Origin: JAQWQB01 sp047636995
GTDB lineage: Bacteria; Bacteroidota; Bacteroidia; Flavobacteriales_D; Sanyastnellaceae
Direction of reading: 5' to 3'
Length of the DNA stretch: 56,274 nucleotides
NCBI GenBank assembly: GCA_047636995.1
Contig: JBLIGQ010000015.1
Location: 1-56,274 of the forward strand
Shown here: positions 44,984 to 56,274 of the stretch, piece by piece
Position numbering within the stretch: position 1 is the first letter of the stretch
Layout: each line of letters opens with the position of its first letter
The notes under the pieces: model-generated
Seen by the model: the letters and a program-made list of their open reading frames with translations, nothing else
Databases searched by the model: none
What the model was told of the DNA's origin: nothing
Program-made: the position numbers and the translations under genes

Positions 44984-45013
44984 CTATCCGTGATTTTTAG
45001 AAGTTAAGACTTG

Positions 45014-45114
45014 GGATGTTGCTGCTTGCGGTCAACTGATTAGCATTTGAACTTACCGAAATGTCCGTTCTCAATGTAGACTTTACGTCTATGTGGTTGC
45101 AATCAGCAAAATCC
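45014..45114 (-). promoter_or_regulatory. Structured metK leader, candidate riboswitch of unassigned class
   Basis: In the minus-strand RNA, GGAU-U-UUGCUG-A-UUGC (45114-45099) pairs with GCAA-G-CAGCAA-C-AUCC (45029-45014): 14 of 16 positions, with two 1x1 mismatches. Enclosed are a hairpin UAGAC-GUAAA-GUCUA (45091-45077) and a GAAC/GUUC stem. A CUGAUU/AAUCAG pairing competes with part of the long helix. The SAM-I core is absent. The nearest promoter box is at 45135-45142. Confidence 0.55.
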
Positions 45115-45134
45115 TTCCACCCTTAATAGGGGGA

Positions 45135-45142
45135 CAAAGGTA
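45135..45142 (-). promoter_or_regulatory. Candidate -7 box for metK
   Basis: TACCTTTG on the minus strand fits TAnnTTTG and would start the RNA near 45128, just ahead of a small CCCU/AGGG hairpin and the long leader structure. No good -33 TTG was found. Confidence 0.45.
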
Positions 45143-45263
45143 GAATTATTTCTGAACCATGGGATAGATTTCTAAATACGGGCTCTAGCAATCATCAACA
45201 ACGAGCACAAATATTGAAGAGCCACATAGAATCAATTCATTTTTGTTCTACATTTACATTGTA

Positions 45264-45363
45264 CTTATCAAGAAAGACGGAGGGAATAGGCCCTACGAAG
45301 TCTTGGCAACCCGGATCAGCCGGGTGCCAAATCCTAACCCGAAAGGGAAAGATGAGCGATAAT
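45264..45363 (+). promoter_or_regulatory. SAM-I (S-box) riboswitch
   Basis: P1 is TTATC (45265-45269) with GATAA (45358-45362). The core GGAGGGAATAGGCCCTACGA, GTCTTGGCAACC and GGTGCCAAATCC plus AAGATGAG match the SAM-I consensus, and P3 is CCGG/CCGG around ATCAG. A six-pair hairpin, AATCGA-TTT-TCGATT (45361-45375), overlaps P1 and may be the switch. It precedes metH by 48 bp. Confidence 0.95.
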
Positions 45364-45410
45364 CGATTTTCGATTCCTCCAAATTTTCTTGAGTACTTAA
45401 AAAGACGCAA

Positions 45411-46424
45411 ATGAAAGCTAACCTCAAAGAGGAAGCCCTCAAACGTATTTTGGTACTTGACGGGGCCATGGGAACCATGATTCAGCGCTACAAGTTTGAA
45501 GAAGAAGATTTTCGTGGAGACCGATTTGTTGAGCACGCTGTTTCTTTGAAAGGGAACAATGACTTGCTAGCGCTTACCTGTCCCACTCAACTTCGCGAAA
45601 TACATGATGCCTATTTCGCCGCAGGGGCAGATATTGCTGAGACCAATACTTTCAGTTCAACCAGCATTGCTCAAGCTGATTATGAGCTTTCTCATTTGGC
45701 CTATGAATTGAATTTTGAATCGGCAAAAATCGCATGTGCGAGTGCCAATTATTATACAGCTCTCACTCCAGAGAAACCCAGATTTGTGATTGGTTCCGTT
45801 GGTCCAACGAATAGAACAGCCTCATTGTCGCCAGATGTCAATGATCCTGCCTTCCGTGCCATTACATTTGACCAACTGGTAGAAGCCTATACTGAGCAAT
45901 GCATCGCTCTTATTGAAGGGGGAGTTGATGGTTTATTGATCGAAACTGTTTTTGATACTTTGAATGCAAAGGCCGCAATCTTCGCAACGGAACAAGCAAT
46001 GAAAGCCACAGGAAAAACAGTGCCTCTCATGGTGAGTGGAACCATCACTGACGCCTCTGGAAGAACTTTGAGCGGACAAACTGCCCAAGCATTTCTGATC
46101 TCATTGTCGCATGCTCCTTTACTAAGCATCGGTTTTAACTGTGCCCTTGGAGCCGCTCAACTTCGCCCATATGTAGCTGTATTGTCACAACATGCAAATT
46201 GCCTGGTGAGCGCACACCCCAATGCGGGGCTGCCCAACGAAATGGGCGATTATGATGAAACCCCAGACCAAATGGCAGACCAAATTAAGTCTTATTTAGA
46301 CCGTGGATTGATCAATATAATTGGGGGCTGCTGTGGAACAACTCCTGATCACATTCAAGCCATATCTGAAATGGTCAAAAACTATTCTCCAAGAACATTG
46401 CTGCAAGACCTAAAAGCCCAATGA
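45411..46424 (+). CDS. metH: Methionine synthase, homocysteine-binding module
   Basis: 337 aa, equal to the first domain of MetH. It has the homocysteine S-methyltransferase fold: LDGAMGTMIQRYKFEEEDFR, ETNTFSSTSIAQADYELSHL, FVIGSVGPTNRTASLSPDV, GFNCALGA and GGCCGTTPDH, where the last three Cys bind zinc and the substrate thiol. It overlaps the second metH gene by 4 bp (ATGA), so the two chains are made together and must assemble. Transcription is expected to be controlled by the SAM-I riboswitch just upstream. MetF, encoded next, supplies the methyl-folate. Confidence 0.95.
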   Translation: MKANLKEEALKRILVLDGAMGTMIQRYKFEEEDFRGDRFVEHAVSLKGNNDLLALTCPTQLREIHDAYFAAGADIAETNTFSSTSIAQADYELSHLAYELNFESAKIACASANYYTALTPEKPRFVIGSVGPTNRTASLSPDVNDPAFRAITFDQLVEAYTEQCIALIEGGVDGLLIETVFDTLNAKAAIFATEQAMKATGKTVPLMVSGTITDASGRTLSGQTAQAFLISLSHAPLLSIGFNCALGAAQLRPYVAVLSQHANCLVSAHPNAGLPNEMGDYDETPDQMADQIKSYLDRGLINIIGGCCGTTPDHIQAISEMVKNYSPRTLLQDLKAQ

Positions 46425-49087
46425 GTGAAGTAACATTGACATTATCAGGGCTTGAACCGCTCATTATTACACAAGATTCAAACTTCGTAAATATTGGGGA
46501 ACGAACCAATGTTACGGGAAGCAGAAAGTTTCTTCGCCTCATTAAAGAAGGTCTTTTTGATGAAGCTTTGAGTGTAGCAAGAGACCAAGTTGAAGGCGGG
46601 GCTCAAATTATTGACATCAACATGGATGAAGGCATGATTGATGGAAAAGAAGCCATGGTTCATTTTCTGAACCTAATTGCAGCTGAGCCTGACATTGCGC
46701 GCGTTCCGGTAATGATTGACAGCTCTAAATGGGAAATCATAGAAGCGGGACTCAAAGTAGTTCAGGGCAAATGTGTTGTCAATTCCATAAGCCTAAAGGA
46801 AGGCGAAGATTCTTTCATTCATCAAGCTCAAACCATCAGAAGATATGGCGCTGCCGTTGTGGTTATGGCCTTTGATGAAGATGGACAGGCAGATAGTTTC
46901 GAACGGAGAGTTGAAATCTGCAAGCGGGCCTATACCATCTTAACTGAACAAGTAGGTTTCCCTCCGAAAGACATCATTTTCGACCCAAATGTATTTCCTG
47001 TAGCAACCGGAATGGAAGAACATAGGAGGAATGCCATCCACTTCTTTGAGGCTACCAAATGGATTCGTACAAACCTACCATTTGCGCATGTCTCAGGCGG
47101 AATCAGCAACGTTTCCTTTTCGTTTAGAGGAAACCCGGCAGTAAGAGAAGCAATGCATTCTTCATTCTTGTACCATGCTATTCATGCGGGCATGGACATG
47201 GGAATTGTAAATCCGGCTATGTTAGAGGTCTATGACGAAATCCCCAAAGAACTGTTAAAGCTTGTTGAGGATGTGCTTCTTGATCGAAATGATGACGCAA
47301 CTGAGCAGTTACTCGAATACGCGGAACGAGTTAAAAGCACCTCGAAAACGCAAGAAAAGAATTTAGATTGGCGAAATACAACGGTTGAAAAAAGGCTGGA
47401 ATATTCTTTAGTTAAGGGCATTACAGATTTCATTATCGAAGACACCGAAGAGGCCAGAATCAAACTGAATAGTTCGTTGACCGTTATTGAAGGTCCACTT
47501 ATGGATGGAATGAATGTGGTAGGTGATCTATTTGGGTCAGGAAAAATGTTTTTACCTCAAGTGGTCAAAAGCGCTCGTGTTATGAAGCGATCAGTTGCCT
47601 ATCTCACTCCTTATTTAGAAGAGTCTAAAAATCAAAAACGCACCACAGCAGGAAAAATTATTTTGGCAACAGTGAAAGGAGATGTACATGACATTGGCAA
47701 AAACATTGTTGGTGTTGTGCTTGCATGCAACAACTATGAAGTCATTGACTTAGGCGTAATGGTCTCAGCAGACAGAATCCTGGATGCTGCTGAAAAGGAA
47801 GATGCTGACGCCGTAGGATTGAGCGGACTTATTACTCCCTCTTTGGATGAAATGATCTATGTAGCGAAGGAGATGGAACTTCGAAAAATGAATATTCCCC
47901 TTCTCATTGGTGGAGCTACAACCTCACGTGTACATACTGCTGTTAAAATCAGTCAAGCCTACAGTAAAACGATCGTTCATGTTAACGATGCTTCCAGGGC
48001 TGTGCCAGTGCTCTCAGGTCTACTGAGTTCTAACGCCGTGAATGTGGCGAAATCCATTGTCGAAGAGTATGATAAAGTGCGGATTAATTACTTGAATAAA
48101 AAATCAACTAAATCCTATTTAACCCTTGCAGCCGCTCGTTCTAATCACCAAAAAATTGACTGGGAAACCACACATATTACTCCACCTAAAAAACTAGGCA
48201 TAAAAGAAATTAATGACGTTAAACTTAATGACCTAGAGTCTTTTATTGATTGGACCCCGTATTTCAAAACATGGGGCCTTCATGGGAAATTTCCTGAAAT
48301 TTTGACTGATACAGTTGTTGGGGAGGAAGCAACAAACGTCTGGAATGACACTCAAGTAATGCTGCGTAAACTGGTAGGTGAAGATTTACTGCACCCAAAA
48401 GGTGTAATCGGTCTGTTTGAAGCCAACTCAGTTGGGGATTCAGTAGAGATCCTTACTCCAGATGGAAAAAGAGATTCTTTTCACTTTCTGCGCCAACAGA
48501 CAAAAAAACATGAACGCGCAAATAACCATTCGCTCGCAGATTATATCGCACCCAAAACTACTGGCAGAATTGATTACATAGGTTGCTTTGCCGTTACAAC
48601 AGGATTTGGTTTGGACCCTTTAACAAAGGAGTTCGAACAAGATTACGATGATTACAGTTCTATTATGGCTAAAGCATTAGCAGATCGCTTCGCAGAGGCT
48701 TTTGCCGAATATCTGCATCTGAAAGTTAGAACGGATTTCTGGGGATATGAAGCTGACGAAACACTTTCTAATGATGACTTGATCAAAGAGCAATACAACG
48801 GAATTCGTCCAGCGCCAGGTTATCCTGCATGTCCGGATCATTTAGAAAAACAAACTATTTGGAGATTGCTAAATGTAGAAGAGCGCATTGGTATTCACCT
48901 CACTGAATCACTAGCGATGTTCCCAACAGCATCCGTTTCAGGCTATTATTTCGGTAATGAGGAAAGTCAATATTTTGGTTTGGGTAAGATTGGCAAAGAC
49001 CAAGTTGAAGAATACGCTTTGCGCAGAAAAATGTCCGTTGAAACAATTGAAAAATGGCTCATGCCAAATCTAAATTATGAAAGCTAA
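46421..49087 (+). CDS. metH: Methionine synthase, pterin/cobalamin/reactivation modules
   Basis: 888 aa. In order: pterin-binding TIM barrel (NIGERTNVTGSRKF, MIDSSKWEI; about 20-280), cap and cobalamin domain (about 330-560) with DVHDIGKNIVGVVLACNNYE, GLSGLITPSLDEM and GGATTSRVHTAVK, and the reactivation domain (about 600-888) with RPAPGYPACPDHLEK and SVSGYYFGNEESQYFGLGKI. DxHxxG supplies the lower cobalamin ligand His. The complete enzyme equals fused MetH; here it is split after the homocysteine module. It needs vitamin B12, whose supply is not visible in the window. Overlap with both neighbours indicates an operon. Confidence 0.96.
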   Translation: MSEVTLTLSGLEPLIITQDSNFVNIGERTNVTGSRKFLRLIKEGLFDEALSVARDQVEGGAQIIDINMDEGMIDGKEAMVHFLNLIAAEPDIARVPVMIDSSKWEIIEAGLKVVQGKCVVNSISLKEGEDSFIHQAQTIRRYGAAVVVMAFDEDGQADSFERRVEICKRAYTILTEQVGFPPKDIIFDPNVFPVATGMEEHRRNAIHFFEATKWIRTNLPFAHVSGGISNVSFSFRGNPAVREAMHSSFLYHAIHAGMDMGIVNPAMLEVYDEIPKELLKLVEDVLLDRNDDATEQLLEYAERVKSTSKTQEKNLDWRNTTVEKRLEYSLVKGITDFIIEDTEEARIKLNSSLTVIEGPLMDGMNVVGDLFGSGKMFLPQVVKSARVMKRSVAYLTPYLEESKNQKRTTAGKIILATVKGDVHDIGKNIVGVVLACNNYEVIDLGVMVSADRILDAAEKEDADAVGLSGLITPSLDEMIYVAKEMELRKMNIPLLIGGATTSRVHTAVKISQAYSKTIVHVNDASRAVPVLSGLLSSNAVNVAKSIVEEYDKVRINYLNKKSTKSYLTLAAARSNHQKIDWETTHITPPKKLGIKEINDVKLNDLESFIDWTPYFKTWGLHGKFPEILTDTVVGEEATNVWNDTQVMLRKLVGEDLLHPKGVIGLFEANSVGDSVEILTPDGKRDSFHFLRQQTKKHERANNHSLADYIAPKTTGRIDYIGCFAVTTGFGLDPLTKEFEQDYDDYSSIMAKALADRFAEAFAEYLHLKVRTDFWGYEADETLSNDDLIKEQYNGIRPAPGYPACPDHLEKQTIWRLLNVEERIGIHLTESLAMFPTASVSGYYFGNEESQYFGLGKIGKDQVEEYALRRKMSVETIEKWLMPNLNYES

Positions 49088-49090
49088 AAC

Positions 49091-50044
49091 ATGAAAGTAA
49101 CTGAACATATTGCGCAAGCCAAAGACACTCTCTTTTCAATTGAACTCTTACCCCCTCTGAAAGGTCAGAACATTGATTCAATCTTTAATGCCATGGATGA
49201 GCTGATGGAGTTTTCGCCCGCTTTCGTTGATGTCACTTATCACAGGGAAGAATACGTATATAAGGATGTGAGCAATGGGTTGCTCGAAAAACGCACTGTT
49301 CGTAAACGACCTGGAACTGTTGGGATTTGTGCTGCATTAAAGCATCGCTATAGCATAGACCCCGTGCCACACATTATCTGTGGTGGTTTCAACAGAGAGG
49401 AAACCGAAAATGCCTTGATTGATCTTGATTTTCTTGGTATCGATAATATTCTTGTTTTGCGTGGCGATCCCATTAAAAGTGAAGGTCGATTCAAAGCTGA
49501 ACCTGACGGCAATGAATACGCCTTACATCTGGTGCATCAAGCAGTAAAAATGAACAATGGTGACTACCTAGATCCAGACCTTCGGAATACGACACAAACT
49601 AATTTCTGCATTGGTGTTGCCGGCTACCCAGAGAAACATTTTGAAGCACCGAATATGAAAAGTGACATCCGCTTTTTAAAGCAAAAAGTAGATGATGGTG
49701 CTGAATACATTGTTACTCAAATGTTTTTTGACAACAGTGCGTTCTTTGACTTTGAAAAGAAATGCAGAGCGGCTGGCATAACGGTCCCCATCATCCCAGG
49801 TCTAAAGCCACTGGTTAATAAACGCCAGCTGACAGCGATTCCCCAAAACTTCTATGTAAACATGCCTGAAGAAATGGTTGACATGGTAGAGCGTTGCAAA
49901 ACAGATGCTGATGTTAGAGAAGTGGGAATAGAATGGTGCATTCAACAATGCAAAGAGCTGAAAGCCGCAGGCGTTCCTGTGCTGCATTTCTACACCATGG
50001 GAAAATCTGCTTTGACTTCACGCATTGCAAAAGCTGTCTTTTGA
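49091..50044 (+). CDS. metF: 5,10-methylenetetrahydrofolate reductase
   Basis: 317 aa. The enzyme reduces methylene-THF to methyl-THF with FAD, supplying MetH. Signatures: FSIELLPPLKGQNIDSIFNA, VDVTYHREEYV, HIICGGFNREETENALIDLD, GIDNILVLRGDP, GVAGYPEKHFEAPN and GAEYIVTQMFFDNSAFFDFE. It starts 3 bp after metH2, so it is the last gene of the riboswitch-controlled operon. Its TGA stop abuts the TTA (reverse stop) of der with no gap, so there is no room for an intergenic terminator. Confidence 0.96.
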   Translation: MKVTEHIAQAKDTLFSIELLPPLKGQNIDSIFNAMDELMEFSPAFVDVTYHREEYVYKDVSNGLLEKRTVRKRPGTVGICAALKHRYSIDPVPHIICGGFNREETENALIDLDFLGIDNILVLRGDPIKSEGRFKAEPDGNEYALHLVHQAVKMNNGDYLDPDLRNTTQTNFCIGVAGYPEKHFEAPNMKSDIRFLKQKVDDGAEYIVTQMFFDNSAFFDFEKKCRAAGITVPIIPGLKPLVNKRQLTAIPQNFYVNMPEEMVDMVERCKTDADVREVGIEWCIQQCKELKAAGVPVLHFYTMGKSALTSRIAKAVF

Positions 50045-51352
50045 TTACTTCTTTCTAAAAAACAAACGAATAGGAACTCCAGAAAGGTCGTAGTTCTGAC
50101 GGATTTTGTTTTCTAAGAATCGCTTATAAGGGTCCTTAATGTACTGGGGAAGGTTACAGAAGAAAGCAAACGTAGGAACTTGCGAAGCAATTTGGGTTAC
50201 GTACTTAATCTGGATGTATTTTCCTTTTGTAGCTGGAGGAGGATTATCGTTGATAATTGGTAGAAGGAAATTATTCAACTGAGAGGTTGAAATCGTCAGT
50301 TTTTTAGCCTCAAAAACCTTAACAGCTGTTTCCAATGCCTGGAGCACGCGTTGCTTGGTTATGCTGGAGGTAAAAATAACGGGAACATCTGTAAACGGCT
50401 CTAGTCTTTCTTTGATTGTTTGCAGAAACGCATCGTGGGTTTTATCATCCTTTTCTACCAAATCCCATTTGTTTGCAACCACAACTACACCTCGATAAGA
50501 CTCAACAATTTGGTAATAAATGGCAAGATCTTGTTTGGTCACTCCATCAGGAGCTTCCAATAATAGGAGGCACACATCAGACTGATCAATGGCCTTTATT
50601 GTTCTAATAGCTGAATAAAATTCCAATTGATCATCAACCTTGGCTCTTTTCCGAAGTCCAGCGGTATCAATGATTTCCATTTCCATACCAAACGCCTTGT
50701 AGGTGCTATGGACAGAATCTCTTGTGGTACCCGCAATATCAGATACGATATTTCGGTCTTCACCAAGCAGTGTATTAATAAAAGTAGATTTCCCTACGTT
50801 CGGTCTTCCAACTACAGCTATTCGGGGCAGGTCAGACTTTTCAGCTTCTGGTTCAGAAGGCAAAGCGAGCAGCAAAGCATCTAGAAATTCTCCGGTACCG
50901 TAGCCATTATTTGCAGAGATACTATGGACAACATCTCCGAGTCCAAGGCTATAAAATTCTGAAGAGCCCAGTTCTTTATCAGAAGTATCTACCTTATTGG
51001 ATACTACGAATACGTTTTTCCCTGATTTTCTAAGAATTTCAGCAATTTCGAGGTCCAGGTCGGTTACACCGGTCTGCACATCGAGCATAAAAATAATGAC
51101 CTGCGCCTCATCGATTGATATGACTACTTGTTTTCTGATTTCTCCCTCGAATGAGTCTTCGCTATTGGTGATATACCCACCGGTATCAATGACCGTAAAT
51201 TCTCTCCCAGTCCAATAAACGTTTCCATATTTACGATCACGCGTCACACCGCTAATCGGGTCAACGATTGCTTCACGCGTTTCAGTAAGTCGGTTAAAGA
51301 GTGTTGATTTACCGACATTCGGTCTACCAACGATGGCCACAATATTATTCAT
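50045..51352 (-). CDS. der: Der (EngA) double GTPase
   Basis: 435 aa with two GTPase domains: GRPNVGKSTLFNRLTETREA and GRPNVGKSTFINTLLGEDRN, each with DTGG or DTAG and NKVD or NKWD. The C-terminal KH-like domain ends PIRLFFRKK. Der assembles the 50S ribosomal subunit. It lies next to the rRNA operon on the same strand but has its own upstream region after the rRNA terminator. Era (25591) and Der in one window reflect chance more than linkage. Confidence 0.97.
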   Translation of the reverse strand: MNNIVAIVGRPNVGKSTLFNRLTETREAIVDPISGVTRDRKYGNVYWTGREFTVIDTGGYITNSEDSFEGEIRKQVVISIDEAQVIIFMLDVQTGVTDLDLEIAEILRKSGKNVFVVSNKVDTSDKELGSSEFYSLGLGDVVHSISANNGYGTGEFLDALLLALPSEPEAEKSDLPRIAVVGRPNVGKSTFINTLLGEDRNIVSDIAGTTRDSVHSTYKAFGMEMEIIDTAGLRKRAKVDDQLEFYSAIRTIKAIDQSDVCLLLLEAPDGVTKQDLAIYYQIVESYRGVVVVANKWDLVEKDDKTHDAFLQTIKERLEPFTDVPVIFTSSITKQRVLQALETAVKVFEAKKLTISTSQLNNFLLPIINDNPPPATKGKYIQIKYVTQIASQVPTFAFFCNLPQYIKDPYKRFLENKIRQNYDLSGVPIRLFFRKK

Positions 51353-51399
51353 AAGACTGCGAATTTAGTGAGAACGCCTGTTGAAGTGGTATAAAAGGG

Positions 51400-51432
51400 T
51401 AAAAAAAAAGCCCCTCGAAGAGGGGCTTTTAT
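51400..51432 (-). terminator. Terminator of the rRNA operon
   Basis: AAAAGCCCCTC pairs with GAGGGGCTTTT around a short GAA-type loop, with A and T runs on both sides. It stands immediately after the 5S gene, before der. Confidence 0.92.
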
Positions 51433-51437
51433 AAAAA

Positions 51438-51546
51438 ATGGCGTCGACATACTCTCCCGGTTACCCAGTACCATCTGCGCTGACGGGCTTAACTTCTCTG
51501 TTCGGAATGGAAAGAGGTGGACCTCGTCGCAATAGACACCTAAAAC
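51438..51546 (-). rRNA. 5S ribosomal RNA
   Basis: The minus strand reads GGTGTCTATTGCGACGAGG at the start and closes with GAGAGTATGTCGACGCC, with the conserved CCGAACAGAGAAGTTAAGCC in between. Exact ends are uncertain by a few bases. Confidence 0.93.
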
Positions 51547-51598
51547 TGTATGGGTTACATACTAACACTTTAGTGTATAGATATAATCCCTAATAAGG

Positions 51599-51614
51599 GA
51601 CATATTGGTAGAGT
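51599..51614 (-). repeat. 3' arm of 23S precursor processing stem
   Basis: GACATATTGGTAGAGT is the exact reverse complement of 54401-54416. The 16-bp helix brings both ends of pre-23S together, as for RNase III processing. Confidence 0.85.
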
Positions 51615-51621
51615 TTTTATT

Positions 51622-54393
<2,772 letters not shown>

Positions 54394-54400
54394 ATTATTT

Positions 54401-54416
54401 ACTCTACCAATATGTC
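54401..54416 (-). repeat. 5' arm of 23S precursor processing stem
   Basis: ACTCTACCAATATGTC, perfect partner of 51599-51614. Confidence 0.85.
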
Positions 54417-54431
54417 AAAGAACTTCTATAG

Positions 54432-54505
54432 TGGAGAATATCGGAGTCGAACCGATGACCTCCTGCGTGCAAGGCAGGCGCTCTAGCCAGCTGAGCTAAT
54501 TCCCC
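54432..54505 (-). tRNA. tRNA-Ala (TGC)
   Basis: Minus-strand cloverleaf GGGGAAT...ATTCTCC with anticodon TGC in CTTGCAC; 74 nt, no encoded CCA. It lies between tRNA-Ile and 23S in the rRNA spacer. Confidence 0.97.
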
Positions 54506-54517
54506 TCGTTTTATCCG

Positions 54518-54591
54518 TAGTCCTGCGCAGATTTGAACTGCGGACCTCTACATTATCAGTGTAGCGCTCTAACCAACTGAGCTACAGGACT
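54518..54591 (-). tRNA. tRNA-Ile (GAT)
   Basis: Minus-strand cloverleaf AGTCCTG...CAGGACT with anticodon GAT in CTGATAA; 74 nt, no encoded CCA. It is the first spacer tRNA after 16S. Confidence 0.97.
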
Positions 54592-54603
54592 AGATAAAAA
54601 AAA

Positions 54604-54621
54604 GAAATGATGCAATAACCT
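54604..54621 (-). repeat. 3' arm of 16S precursor processing stem
   Basis: GAAATGATGCAATAACCT is the exact reverse complement of 56216-56233 (18 bp). It flanks the 16S gene for RNase III type processing. Confidence 0.88.
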
Positions 54622-54647
54622 CGCCAATTGAATAGGCGTTTCTCTAA

Positions 54648-56168
<1,521 letters not shown>

Positions 56169-56274
56169 TAAAAAGTTTAATCTTATTTTGCTCTATTTCA
56201 ATTGACGTTTTTGCTAGGTTATTGCATCATTTCAAAGAACTTTATCGCTATGCCCCATTGGGCGTCGAATACTT
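56169..56274 (-). other. rRNA leader, window edge
   Basis: Leader of the rRNA operon, containing the 5' arm of the 16S processing stem (56216-56233). No promoter box is readable before the window ends. Confidence 0.6.

Noticed and set aside
45014..45114. Second SAM-I aptamer on the metK side
   Set aside because: None of the SAM-I core strings (GGAGGGA, GGCAACC, GGTGCCAA) is present on the minus strand; only the helix-rich shape remains.
45237..45536. Minus-strand frame across the SAM-I riboswitch
   Set aside because: It is antisense to a well-matched structured RNA and to metH coding sequence.

Overview
The window looks like chromosomal DNA of a member of the Bacteroidota, most likely Flavobacteriales or a close relative; I cannot name a genus. 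The reasons are: recurrent -7 promoter boxes of the TAnnTTTG type; genes with little Shine-Dalgarno signal; lineage-typical proteins (DUF3127 OB-fold protein, a Tgt lacking the usual zinc cysteines, HEAT/cyclophilin lipoprotein, SiaB-like kinase, PKD-rich exported protein with a dockerin-like tail); and an rRNA operon ordered 16S-tRNA-Ile-tRNA-Ala-23S-5S.

Layout. 1-5400: a non-coding stretch, then a 1619-aa exported Cys-rich PKD-repeat protein (minus) carrying a recent 552-bp tandem duplication. 5.7-12.6 kb: a minus-strand cluster headed by etfB-etfA, then bifunctional nuclease, CNT nucleoside transporter, purE, flavin reductase, DUF3127 protein, ending in a broken short-chain fatty acid transporter (AtoE) gene. 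12.8-17.1 kb: pdhB, a K+-type membrane pyrophosphatase and a YceI lipoprotein (plus). 17.1-20.1 kb: deoxynucleoside kinase, exported unknown protein and GH3 family protein (minus). 20.2-25.4 kb: TPR sensor kinase, two pirins, PPK2. 25.4-30.9 kb: initiator tRNA, era-ispE, LptF/G permease, tgt, DUF554 protein, Hsp20. 30.9-36.8 kb: lysozyme-like protein, a WYL regulator, two small unknown genes each preceded by the same 35-nt palindromic box, SiaB-like kinase, HD hydrolase, PPIase lipoprotein. 36.8-43.5 kb: an exported protein of unclear function, dnaB, a lipoprotein and a BNR/sortilin-like exported propeller. 43.7-50.0 kb: a methionine/SAM block, with metK facing away from a SAM-I riboswitch-controlled operon of split metH (two genes) and metF. 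50.0-51.4 kb: der. 51.4-56.3 kb: the rRNA operon (minus).

How the genes work together. The best-defined functional unit is the methyl cycle: MetH1+MetH2 and MetF regenerate methionine, MetK makes SAM, and SAM is expected to feed back through the SAM-I aptamer before metH. On the metK side I see a second, different structured leader (14 pairs in a 16-nt inverted repeat plus inner hairpins) that I cannot assign to a known class. The other standout is the WYL regulator with its repeated palindromic boxes, which looks like a small undescribed regulon. Several convergent gene pairs abut with 0-5 nt between stop codons, leaving no room for intergenic terminators. All assignments were made by reading; no database search was run.
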